Origin: Lingula anatina
Lineage: Eukaryota > Brachiopoda > Lingulata > Lingulida > Lingulidae
Assembly: GCF_001039355.2 (NCBI RefSeq)
Contig: NW_019775755.1
Location: 84,496-148,495 of the forward strand
Reading direction: 5' to 3'
DNA: 64,000 bases
The position numbers and the translations under genes were made by a program. Below the pieces are notes generated by a model. The model had not been told where the DNA came from and did no database searches. It was given only the letters and a program-made list of their open reading frames with translations. Below are positions 12,718 to 24,500 of the stretch, piece by piece; position 1 is the stretch's first letter, and each line of letters opens with the position of its first letter.

Positions 12718-13035
12718 CAGATGACAAAATTATCTACAATAATCTCTCTGTAACTCGGGCCTCATAAATGGATTAGGCATTTACAAACACTACCCACAGA
12801 TCTTTTAGCACTAACACTCATATGAACCACAAAACCCAAAAATTAACCAGCATTACCAGAGCAGATGAATGTTAGTGTTAGCTATCACTTTGTTGTTGCT
12901 AAATAATTGTACAGTGTTTTGTGGTTAATATAGGTGTTAATGCCAAAAAAGATCTGCAGGTAGTGTTAGTAAATGTGTAATCCATTTATGAGGCCTGAGT
13001 TACAGAGAGATTATTGTAGATAATTTTGTCATCTG
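12718..13035. mobile_element. Foldback MITE with ~100-bp arms, copy 2
   Basis: Duplicate of 6046-6357. Here the end reads GTCATCTG, extending the pairing with the left end CAGATGAC, so this copy retains a slightly longer terminal match. Confidence 0.8.
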
Positions 13036-14393
13036 TCAGTCTTATACAAATTGAACCAAAGCCTGCTAATAACAAACAAGTACTTTGAACATTTTTTGCT
13101 TTATTAGAATTAATCTTTAGTATTTGACATTACAGAGATGTATTTAAAACAGTTGTTAAAATTCAATTTGAAAAAAGGTCACAGCATTTGATGATGTTAT
13201 TACAACCAAGACTCCTTTTAATGCCTGTCCTCCACATATATGTTGTGACAAACAAGATGAAGTGACTTTCCCTTCCAAGTCATTGGCCCTGATGTCATTG
13301 ATTGGGCTTTCCATAGAACAGTTTAACCCTTGATGTGGGCAGGTTATTTATTTTCATTCATTTTCTGCAACAGACAAGGGGAAAAACAATTGAGAGAGTG
13401 CAGGCCTATGGGGAATGCTTTTTTTTTTTGCTTTATAAACTTACGTAACATCATGGTTCAATCTTGGGTCAATTTCCAAATACCCAAATTTGATTAGGAA
13501 TATTCAGTGAAAGACTCAAAGAATTTTTTTCTTCAGTAAACTTGAAGAGGTAAAGAAAGCATTTTTTTCCTTGGGGTAAATATGAATGTTGATGCTATAT
13601 CATCTTTCTCAAAGAAAAAATATTTTTTTCAAAGTGATGGCATAGATTAGCTAAACACAGTTACTGAAGGCTTTAAATATACAGACACTGTATGGCTTAG
13701 GTGGAAATCTTTGAATTTTAAAAATGAATTTTAAAACCTTTTCACCATCTATTGTGCCATGATGCTGTTGAATGTGTTTTTTTGAAATTATTGATTTTAC
13801 ATAAGTGTATTTTGGTACAAACAGTGTGTGCCTCAAGTTCAAAAAGCAGCTTTATTGGGCAATTTTTCCTAAATTTATATATAATGATGATTGCATTTCA
13901 CTTGTATGATGTTATTTTTGGAACCCTAGCTAAGACTTGATTAAAAAACTGTTTGAAGTCAACTTTGTGATGACAGTCAATTAGCCTATGCTGAATATAG
14001 TTGACACATCTAGGTTATAGTCAACTTTGGGAGTTAAAGTCTGTGTAAACACAATTACAATTTGGACTTGGGATGTGGTTTTAAGACTGAAAAGGTGATG
14101 TAAGGTGCTCATAGATTCCTTGTGAAAGGTGTCTAATTTGGCTATAGGATAATCAATTTTGATCCTCCATTGATTTTGAATTCCTAGGACACTCACAAAG
14201 AAATGCCAGATCCACTTTTATATATAGATGTTGAGATATAAATAAACTTCATGTATGTCTGCATCATATTTTAAGGATAATGGTAAACAAGGTTAGGAAT
14301 GAAGAAATGTTCAGTTTTCCTCATATATAGTAAAAGACCAAAATATTAAAAAAAAAAAAGCAGTACTTATTTCTACAGTGAGAACAAAATAAA

Positions 14394-14443
14394 TATAATA
14401 TAATATAATATAATATAATATAATATAATATAATATAATATAA
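14394..14443. repeat. TAATA pentanucleotide microsatellite, copy 2
   Basis: About 10 units, against about 12 at 7687-7746. Confidence 0.95.
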
Positions 14444-14681
14444 CTAACTCACATGGTTCCTTCCTACATACTTAGGTTTTACTACCAAGTATAGTCTACC
14501 ATCTTTTTGTAATTGATGTAAAAGAGACACAAATTGGTACCTAATCACTTTTTTGTGTGAAACATCAGAAGAATATCAGTGTTGATATCAACTTATCAAA
14601 CTAAGCATTGTTGTAATAGGTCTGTAGGAAATGATGGAGTGATTGTTTTCCCAATGATAAAGCACTTATTTTTCATTTCAG

Positions 14682-14857
14682 GTTGGGTTGCAGTGACAGC
14701 TGGTCCATATATGCCAGTGAAACTGAGGGCATATACACCGGGAGGTTTGGGCTGCATCGTTAGAAAACCGCTCCTCAAATTTGCTGTTAACAACCGTGGA
14801 AGACGTATTAGCCACAAATCTACCTACAAGCTAAAGAAGATGTTGCCCTGGATGTAA
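14682..14857 (+). CDS. Terminal coding exon of an unrecognised gene (copy 2)
   Basis: Same exon as 7989-8164, nucleotide-identical as far as I can see, including acceptor and stop. The intron just upstream differs between the copies by several bases (around 14645-14665), so the difference rate drops at the exon. Whether this is a second gene copy or the other allele depends on the duplication being real. Confidence 0.5.
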
Positions 14858-15840
14858 TATTGGTTTTATAAGGTGGTTTTGAGATCTTACTCATGCACAC
14901 AATTTCTCCATTTTGTACATATACCCATTACAGAAACATGCCTTTCTTGCCACAGTGGAGGAAAACACTTTTTGTTGCTGCAAAAACTTTTTAGTCACTG
15001 TTTAGTTTAAAAAAATTGCTGAAATCAACTCCAGAAGTTGAGTCAAGTGAAAAAAATGAGATCGATTTCAAGGTTTATATCAGTTGTCTTTTTTATCATT
15101 TAGCATGCTTGTTGCTATATCTATATTACAGCATCTGGAAAAATGTACTTAATATTGTCAAATTTCTCTTTAACCATGCAGTGAGCTCTCTCACAGTCAT
15201 GACCGTCTGTTAAGCCATTGCCCAAGTCTCTGTTTGACGCCACTTATGACAGCTTTGGAAGCTCAGTGTAGTAAATGATGTGTAGACCTTAATTAACTGT
15301 GAAGTCAATTAGTATTCACAAGTATGTGTTACGGCCTTATCAACTTGAGGGGTAATATTGTTAAAGCTATCCATGGTGTGTACGTGATTAATGATAACAG
15401 GGATAATGACTTGCACTCTTACTTACTATGGATGGATGCTGGTTGTTATCTTTTACTTTTGGTGCACATATGACTGCTGTATCAGGTTAGGTTCTAACTT
15501 GAAGACAATAAGAGTGATAAAGGATCTTATTTGACATTAAAACATCCAACATGCCTGAGGCCTGTACTTGTTAGTATGTGTGCCATTTGATAGACTTATC
15601 ACAAATGTACAGATTTTGATGAAGTCGATGTCAATTTCAGTCTGGTGGATGGTGTCGTGAATACACAAAATACATAAAAAAGCAATTATCATTCTGTTGC
15701 CAGCAGTGTTCCATTGACCAGGAGGACAAAATACCAATATTGCACATCCTTTGCTATATTGTTATGGAACTTAGTCTAATCTCTTTTAATCAATGATGCC
15801 TTATTATTTCCTTTTCCCCTATAGATGCTGGTATATTACA

Positions 15841-15862
15841 ACAAATAAAACATACAATAAAT
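15841..15862 (+). terminator. PolyA region after unrecognised terminal exon (copy 2)
   Basis: The same paired AATAAA signals and GT-rich downstream stretch as in copy 1, about 1 kb after the stop codon of the second copy. Confidence 0.45.
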
Positions 15863-18701
15863 TTGTGTACATGTCTATTTTCACTGTCTGCAAAGTAATA
15901 TTTTGCCTTCAGATATATTTTAAAGAGGAAGTTTGTTAGTTTTAGTACATTCTTCATTATAGGAAGCTATAATTGTCCAAAAGGCTTACAATAGTTTTTA
16001 TACTCAAACAATTGTATCTGAACAACTAATTTTCCAGTATTCTCAATTGAAGGCCCTCTATAAACACATCTGCTCTATGTTACAGCGGAGATATTTTTCT
16101 GCATAATTATGTATTATTCGTGCCATTTTTATGAAATGTGTGTGCATTAAAATGCTAGTCTCTGTTATTAAAAACATTTCAAAGGGCTGGGGCATGATAG
16201 AATTTTATCTTATCTAGTTTGTTTAATGCATGCCATCTTTGTGAATATTGCTTCAATATTTTTTGCTGGTTGGTGTCTGTATATTTGCCACTTTGCTGTC
16301 TAGTTTTTAAAATGGTCATTGAATTTGTCACAGCATAAAACATTAAAACATCATTTGAGAAAAATTATTAAATTCAACCAAGGATCCAAGGAGGGTTCTA
16401 AACTCAAAATTTTGTCGAATGCATAATGGTCTTTTTGCAGTGAACGCCGTCAGTATATCCGCTGATTGGATTAGCTGGTTCACTAAATGGCCATAATGAA
16501 AAAATGGAAAAATATATCTGGTTATTATCTTACTAATCAGAAGGCCATGTGTTCGTAAATCATGTATCAACAGATTTTATTAAAATGCCCTGCCAAGTTA
16601 GCGATATCCTTTTTGGGGTGTTTTGTTCTTCTGACATTGTTTCTTCGGGGAAATAATACTTGGACCCGGAGTCTGGGAGCGGTCTCGTCTTGCTCGTTAC
16701 ACCGACCACTCTTGAATGAATTCTGTGGCGTGCTGGCAGTTACTGTCATGTAAGAAAGCAATCAACATTTTTACATGGAACTCGGGGTGCACGTCAACTC
16801 GGCAATTAGTGTAAGCAAATCTAGATAAAATAAATTTGATAAAACGATGTCTAATCTATCTTTCCACCTCAGTATTTGATGATAACGTTGCGTGACAGTT
16901 TTGTTTAGTTGCCATTTCACAAGAAAGAAAATTTGACTGACGTGCACATTTCATGTATCATGTATTTGTATAATTTTGACTTGCTTTGGTGACTTAGTTT
17001 ATACTGCTGAGTCCTCGAATATGAAAAGAAAATCGACGGTAATTATGAAGTGCTATTTCTGATAGTTTTAAAATAATTTTGCAAATGCTACATAAAGAAT
17101 GTACGTCAGTGACATGACCAAAGGAACAAATGCATCTCGTCTGTGGGAGACTTTGTGGTCATACCAAGAGCAGTGGCGTGTTGTTTTAACATTTCATTTG
17201 GTATCGCATATGTGAAAACGAGATCCAAATATTTGTAACTAAAAAAGGCATCATCACAGTCCGGATACATTCAATACAAAACAGTTACTCATTATTACGT
17301 ATGTAAACTGTCCCACGGTGTAAAAGATGAACAAGAGGTTGGTGTACAAAAAGGAACAGTGTTAAATTTGTAAGGAACCCAATGGCTTCGTCTTAAAAAC
17401 TGGCAATAAATTGTTTGGAGAGAGAAATTGATCAGAGTAAAAGTGGTGTGGAGAAGTAATGTAAGCGGCGAAAAAACATGAACCTTGCTACATGAACGGC
17501 GTTTTCAGATGTTAAAAGTAAAGTTTGCTTGTGTACTGCACTCCACATGCGTCTCAGTGCGGTTTACATTACATGCCTGGTCATCTGTGGCACTGATACA
17601 GTCTGGGCTTCTCATCTCCCAGTCTCTGTCTGGAAGGGGTTCGGTTTTCTTTTCTGCAATATTATATACTTATCCTGATATTGGTGCAATAGAAATGGAC
17701 ACTTAAAGCGTAAACACTCCCTTTTTTGTTGCTTTATCCACCACACACAGTTGTGCACGCTTGGAACCCGCGCTTTTATCAGCCTCTATGTCTCCCCATT
17801 AACCCAAGCGAAAGGATAAGTAAAGGACAAACACAAATATGGTGTTCGAAATATGGCCGATAGCGGCCGCTTTTATTGAAAGGTCCCTCTAGTAAAAGAA
17901 TAGTGTTAGTTATTATATAGCATTAGATAATGTTAAATCAATTAAAATTACGTAATGTTATAGCATAAAAAATAAATATAAAAACAGACAGTGCACTTAT
18001 TTTCATTTGTGGGGTTGCAAAGCAAACTTCCTTTTATTCAGCTGCTTTGCAAATTTGTGTGCGAAAGTGATCTGTTTAAGATGTAATTCTGTAACCAAGT
18101 AAGATAATGGTGTGGATAACAAAAGGATGTGATTTGTACCAGTGATTGGTTTTGCATTTTTAGTAGGTATGAGCCCTTAATTTTGATGTTCCATTAGATA
18201 AGGCATTTCAAGAAATATCCTGGAACCGACGTGGTATTTATTTGGTGCAATTAAATAGGCGTTAAAACGGTGTTCATAGTATTTTTTTCTAAGAATGAAA
18301 TGAAAAATATGTATAAGCATAAGAAAACTCCCCTTTTGTTCTCTACATGATTGTAAGTCCATTTAGAGTATTTATTGTCCCTTTTAGATGGATGTTATTA
18401 ATGTATAGGTTTTGATTTTTTTCGCAGACACATTTATGCATTTGCATTGATGAAAATGGGTATGATTTTTTAAAAGTAACAACTAAGTAATCAGGGTTCT
18501 GGTGGGTAACAATATACATTATTAATCACGCTAATTGCTGTGTAATTTCTATAAGTGAAAAGAAACAGCTTTTTGGAAATGACCTCTGTGTGTGTTGGGG
18601 GGGGGGGTGTCGAACCTTATCAAACAAACACGATTCAGAGCTGGACGGATCTATGGGGGCGTGCATTTACACAAGGCCCCTTGCTGAAAGTAGTAGTAGT
18701 G

Positions 18702-18868
18702 CAGGGGCGGATTCAGAGATATCTTCTGACAGTCTTCCAAATTATCTTTGTTGTTCCATTCTTCATTTTTGACCGTCTTCCGACGGAACAATTAGACACC
18801 CTTCAATGTAAACTTGAAAATCTGACCGTCTTCTGGAAGACCCAGAAGACGGCCTAAATCCGCCCCTG
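18702..18868. mobile_element. 167-bp TIR element with TAGTG target duplication
   Basis: The ends CAGGGGCGGATTCAG and CTAAATCCGCCCCTG are near-perfect inverted repeats. The five bases before (18697-18701) and after (18869-18873) are both TAGTG, a plausible target-site duplication. Inside are inverted GTCTTCC / GGAAGAC motifs. The CAGGGGCGG terminus recalls hAT elements, but those make 8-bp duplications, so the class is open. Confidence 0.75.
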
Positions 18869-20245
18869 TAGTGGATGAAAAAAGTAAAGGCCGCTGACAT
18901 TTTCCGTGTTGCCTGCGTCTCCTTGTCATGGAAACAATTAACAATGTCTGATAATAAGAACTTGAAGGGCTATGTGACGCGGGTGGTTCATGTTGATAGA
19001 CCGAACATTATTCGTGACAGTGGTTGCCTTTCATCCTTACATCCTTGGCGTGAATAGTGGTTTAAAAATGCATCACATATCATTGGATTGTTTAGGGATT
19101 ATTAACCAAATGCATCGTTCAGCTGCCGTAACTGGTTCTCAAGTCTTTGGTGTACTTCCTTTTAATTTTATACCGCTCAACGCGAAGACCCCGTTAAAAT
19201 GCCTTACAGCTCGTTTTCTTCCTATATAACATAGCAAATCGTGTTCGACTAGCAGTCAACATGCATCATTTGTAAATAAGGGAAAGCAACGTTTGTATTC
19301 TAAATATATGAGTAATCTTGAAAAAATTAACTATATTTATAACTACTATATTCTTTAAAATAATTAACTGGTATTACTCAAAGTTTTACCCAGTCTTTAG
19401 TTTGCCTTTTCATCACCAATCTGAAAGAGGTAAGAATTTTATGGTTTTATGGAAACTTGTTTGAAGATTCCGCAATCGTGATTAGCATCATTTTGGATGA
19501 ACCGCATCTCAAAGCACATGGCTTTGCTATTGCTATCAAGTCCTTAATGGCACGATGTCTTTCACGCAACATGATGGATTAAAACCAATAAAGGGATGGC
19601 TAACAGGTGTTTTGAACCGTTAACAAGGATAATGTGCATAATATGATATGGTATACCGAGTAATACACGTTAAGTGACATAATAAGTTCCCTGACATCAA
19701 ATGACACCGTCCTCTAAACGCTGATGGATGTTTCCAGACCGTTTCCTTTTCGCGTGATTCGATGGATGATAAAGCTAATGTCAGTAATGTCAGTAAGGAG
19801 GTTTGCCTTGTATGCAGAATTCTGGAAAATTCATCAGGGATATGTCTCATGCACTAGCTTCCAATTTGATGAGTAAATAATGGGCTAGCATGCTAGTTGA
19901 ATATGATCGCCTTTGGTTTTGGGCACATCAGATGGAGGGATAGACTTTTAAGTATCTATACCCGCAAAGCAAAATCAATTCAAAACTAAGATCCGACCAT
20001 TTTATGTTGGATACTAGGTCAAAAGCGCTTCATGCACGGAATCACAGATGACAAAAGAAAAAGATTAATTTTACAGATTTATCTTTGATCATGGCATCTT
20101 GTTATCTTAAACGCCCCGATTTAGGAATGTTACATAAATACTTGCATGATAGAGTTTATGCTTTATAACGACTCTTTATAAAGAAAACAATTATTAAATA
20201 AAATTACAGACAAGAACTCAGTTCTTATTTGCTTCACTGATCAGT

Positions 20246-20251
20246 TTTATT
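20246..20251 (-). terminator. Candidate polyA signal of ImpL2-like gene
   Basis: AATAAA on the minus strand, about 0.96 kb downstream of the alternative 3' exon. It is the first canonical signal I saw; variant signals nearer the stop cannot be excluded. Confidence 0.25.
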
Positions 20252-21140
20252 TCCCCTGTTAGAATGGCAAACACCTGGAGTTGATTTTGACAAACGAATT
20301 GACATTCATAATATTGATTTCAGAAGATGGACTCGAAGACCATAAAGTTATGTGAATTAAAAGTGATGTTAACGTGATTCCACGCTTTTTAACTCGAAAC
20401 AGTTCCTCGCAGAAGAATGATCAGTGTTTTGTAATAATTGCTTCATCCCTTTTAGTCGTATTTTGTAAACCTTCTGGTCTAACATGCGACCACGTACGGA
20501 GATACAAAATAAATAACTCTCTACGTCCCAGTTTCTTGCGCCTCCTAAAGCTATTAGGAGAACCGTTACTCCAAAGTAGTAACACATGGATTGACGGAGG
20601 CTCATTAATTCAAAATAAGACGCTAGTAACTGGGCACTTTTTATGTAAGATATGAAAATAAGTAACATGTATGACATGATTTTTTTAATAAATAATAAAT
20701 AAGTAGCCTGTATACTGGCAATGTTACCACATGACGCCCTGTACAATCAATAAATGCAAAGGTATATATCAGCATGTCTCACAGACGGATGCTTTAAAAA
20801 CCGTCTTTACATAACAAGTTACAAAAATAATCATTATGTCTAATATTTGATCAACTTTACCACAACGCAGCGCCCCTAGCAGACACGATTGGACTGTTTT
20901 TGGAAAATAAAACCGAATGTTTTTGAATAAGCTAATATCAACAGCAGCAACTGTGCTCTCCATATCATGGAAAGTTAGTGTTACAACGAAAATATAAAGC
21001 TTCCCTCGATACAAAATTTGACATGACTATTTCCATTTTATGCTACCGGATCTCTGCCTTGAAAGCAGTTTGTTGGACTCAACTATAGCTTCGTCAGTGC
21101 GCGTGCGTGAAGAAACCATGACGTAGACAGCCGGCTGTCG

Positions 21141-21166
21141 TCTGGTGGTGGTGGTGGTGGTGGTGT
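21141..21166. repeat. (TGG)n short tandem repeat
   Basis: About eight TGG units, just downstream of the candidate last exon of the ImpL2-like gene, possibly in its 3' UTR. Confidence 0.85.
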
Positions 21167-21212
21167 AGCAGTGAAGTGGGGCAACAATTTTCACAACGGC
21201 GTTCTACTGCGT

Positions 21213-21224
21213 CTATGGTCTAAA
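21213..21224 (-). CDS. Possible alternative terminal exon of ImpL2-like gene
   Basis: A strong acceptor (pyrimidine tract TTTTCCTTTTCTTTACAG) precedes TTTAGACCATAG. Joined in phase 0 to the GTAAGG donor of the preceding exon, it would end the protein in F-R-P after FYV, giving 270 instead of 272 residues. Most of this exon would be 3' UTR. Splicing cannot be proved without transcripts. Confidence 0.45.
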   Translation of the reverse strand, partial: FRP

Positions 21225-21458
21225 CTGTAAAGAAAAGGAAAAACCATTAGTTTCCAATATAAAAATTCCATGTAATATTCAAACATCCGGTGGTTTTCAT
21301 GAGTATAATTGCTTCAATTACAACGGCATCACATTGGGCAATTTTAATAGAACTAGGCCCAAAATATGTTCTTGAAATCGTAGATTCATGACTGTTTAAC
21401 AACGAAAAAGAACACAACAGTAGAGTTATTACTTGTGATTTTGTTAACAAGATATCTT

Positions 21459-21596
21459 CTAAAATAAGGTCCTTACTACATAGAACAATCCTGACGTCGT
21501 GTCTTTTCCGAATGCGTTCTTGGCTTCACACTTGTATCCGCCCATATGGTTTTCAAAATTGACATTTCTAATGAGCAGATCACCGTTTGGTAGCAC
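21459..21596 (-). CDS. ImpL2-like last coding exon: second half of Ig domain 2
   Basis: After acceptor TGTTGTAG the exon reads VLPNGDLLIRNVNFENHMGG, then YKCEAKNAFGKDTTSGLFYV, and runs to a TAG at 21459-21461 (ending VVRTLF). A donor-like GTAAGG at 21476-21471 lies in frame six codons before that stop, so the exon could instead end at 21477 and join a 3' exon starting at 21224. Either way the Ig fold is complete. Confidence 0.85.
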   Translation of the reverse strand: MLPNGDLLIRNVNFENHMGGYKCEAKNAFGKDTTSGLFYVVRTLF

Positions 21597-24500
21597 CTAC
21601 AACATGGAAAGGTCATGTATGTATATTACTATTCATTATTTAATGAAGACATTGTATTTTATATTCAGATAAATTGTCTTTAGAAGAGAAGATAAAGAAT
21701 ATAATATAGGCCTACTTAAAAGTATATATATATATATATCTTACTAAAACGACCACCTGATCTTACTGGTAAAAAGCGTTCCTTACCTCATATTCATCTC
21801 TTTTGCCCTCAATAACTTCCCCGTCCTCCTTGAACCACGTGTAATGTAGTGGGCGGGCCCCAGTGGCTCGGCAATACAACTGGACGTCTGCGCCCGCCAG
21901 TTCTGCCCGGTCGGATGTCCACATAACGATTCTGGCGGGTTCCTGTGAGCCTGAAAGATCACACCTCTTAATTTAAGGCCAATGATTATGAAATTGTGTT
22001 TTAAGGCCTACTGTACAACTGCATAAGTAAAAAGATGATTCAGAGTAAGAATTAATTGCCTCCTTCTTAAAGTTAAATGAAGGGTTTCAAGCTTGTTAAT
22101 TTGCATTTGAAAAATTTGTTCCTAATTCTAAATACCTACAGCAGCAAAATCAATAATGCTTTTTCTCTCGGCTACAAAATTCAAACACTTTATTGGAAGT
22201 TCATAAAATGTATTCACCTTGTTTCTTGGCTCGGCTAAGGCACTTGCCGCTGATTTTACTTGGCATTTTTTCATCTAGAAATGAAATGGTGAGGTGATTA
22301 CTGGGTCTTCTAGGTTAAGTTTGAGACAAAAATTGATATGTTGCAAAATTCATGTGTCACTTTTTATTGATTTGTTTTCTATTTATGTTATCATTATAAT
22401 CATAACTATATCTGCTAGTGTTGCATGACCAATGACAGTCACGTTTTTTGTCACATAAAACAATCATCTTTGAATTTGCAAACTCGTACAGAAATCACAC
22501 TGCTTTTCTTGGATTTATATTTTTGACCAAGTAATTAAGTCATTCATATTTACTTACTGAAAATAACTTCTGAATCGGTGGTAATAATTCTAGTTGGCGT
22601 CTCAGCGACGCAGGTATACGTGCCCTCAGAGGCTCGGGAAGCGCAGTCGATGACGAGCTCCGACTTAGTGTTTCCGATTTGGACAGGGCCTCTGTTGTGA
22701 CGCTCGTATGTCGTTGTCTCGTCAGCAGAGTCGTGTGGTATTCCCTGAAAAGAACACATGGGTTATTTTCAAAAAGAAATTGGCATAAACGCTAACTTCG
22801 ATTTGAATCTGAAAAAGGCAGTTTTTCAGGAGAGCTTCAGTGGTTAAAGAACAGCTCAATGTTATCTGAATTCGAAATCTACAAAACCCACGGGAAAAGC
22901 GATAACGTATGGGTGAATAATAACGTCCCGTCTACATGTACTGTGATAAAATAGTGATTTTTCCAATTTTAATGGGTTGCTTGGTTTAATTTTGGTGTCA
23001 ATTTGCAGAGTGTAAACTACTGAATATATTCTTCCAGGACCCGGGTCAGGTGTATCGCAGTGTGTGACCTAGGGAGCTAGAGAAGGGCAGTGGTGCAGCG
23101 GTTTGTTTACAAATTTAGGGGTACACGTGTTTGACTGCTGCGGGTAAGAACATTCGGTTGCCAGGGTATATTTTTCGTGCAACAAAAGTTCATTTAAGGG
23201 TGGCTGCTGTTCGTGGGGAAATGAATGTTTCACCAAAGTATTGTTCAGGCAGTTTTGCAGGCCTTCAATGTGGAATTATAGGACTGTTTATGCCCTAGAA
23301 CATCTAACAATTACTGGCAAACTAAAGATTTAAGAGGAAGAGATGTGAACTTTCTCAAACAGCCTCAGCCTAGGGGTGGAAGTTAACACCAATGAGAGAA
23401 TCAGAAATGTCAAGAAAAAGAACTACACAGAACCATTGCCGTCAACGTTCTGAAACAACAGAGCACCTGGAAAGAGAGGGGTGGTTAAAAGATAAAATCT
23501 ACGGCAGAGGAAAGCGTGGTTTACACAAAGAGAGCTGTCGCCTGTGTGATCGATCCCACGGAGACTAGGTGGACGCTTATTTATGAGTTAAGCGATAACG
23601 AAAATAGAACCGTTTCAATAAAACATATCGTTAGAATGTGTAGGCTATTCGATTATGTTGCAACAATGTGATATCTATTAGCACCATCCGCTTTCTAGTC
23701 ACTTGCTAATTAATCATATCTATATCGATCTATTCTTATCAGCGTTGAGCCATGCAACGAATGATACAAAATGTACGTAAGATTGTAATTGTCATGGAGG
23801 TATTCATATATGTACCTCATATCCATTTAAAACCAATTTGCACACTTACAACTGTTAACAGTTGGTTTGCGCTATCTTGGAAATAGCAACCGTTACCTTT
23901 GTACGTATAGGTAAATGTATAAATTCTGAATCTCGCTTCGCAAAATGTTTTAGTCAGGGTTGCGAGTGCCTGGGACAGTTCAAAAGGCTCTTGAGACAAA
24001 TGACTAGCTATAAAAGGAATCATAGCTTTGCAATGGCTCACAAGTCTGAAGTCACCTAATTTTGGCCTCACAAGTCGTAATAAAGTCATATTCCAAGTCG
24101 CTTAAATTGCGGTAGCGGCTAGTCGCACGTTTCACTTGTTAGTGTTTCAGATAGAGGTTGGTTTGAGGTTTGGTGTAAACGCTAATTCGTGATGAGAGCA
24201 GAGAAGAGCCGAGACTTGTGAAAATTACAAAAAAAATCGTGATCGCCGTGGACGTGGAAATGTCGCAACACTGTGTAAATGGAGCATTAATGTAGACTGC
24301 GTAAAATGTAATCTGAGTCAAAGTAAACCACTGTTTTCAGACTAACATTCGATTGGGGCCTTGACATATTAATAATATGCCTTAACTCTACCACTCTCTA
24401 TTTAACTCCTTTTCATAGTTACCTGTTTTATCCGCTCTCCATTGCGCAGCCAGTGTATCGTTGGTGGAGGGTTGCCGCCGGCCTCACACATCAACACAGT

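Larger units (their letters stand above)
11222..16766 (+). repeat. 5.55-kb duplicated block B, copy 2
   Basis: Same order of elements as copy 1. It retains sequence at about 13425-13490 that copy 1 has replaced by a T-rich run. After 16766 it continues into unique sequence, whereas copy 1 stops at 10109, so copy 2 is the one joined to the rest of the scaffold. Confidence 0.93.
16767..21200. other. Unique intergenic stretch between duplication and ImpL2-like gene
   Basis: No gene is supported. It contains the 167-bp TIR element at 18702-18868, a G-run at 18598-18607, and open frames of 60-125 codons without homologues or codon signal. The part near 20.2-21.2 kb may be 3' UTR of the minus-strand ImpL2-like gene. 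Confidence 0.5.

Noticed and set aside
9905-16753. 63-codon + frame with a hydrophobic, signal-anchor-like stretch in both copies
   Set aside because: The copies differ by two non-synonymous changes (F to S, W to G) and no synonymous one, and there is no downstream exon; I leave it as unproven.
20369-20746. 125-codon minus-strand frame downstream of the ImpL2-like gene
   Set aside because: No recognisable domain, low-complexity composition, overlapping frame on the other strand; more likely 3' UTR or intergenic.
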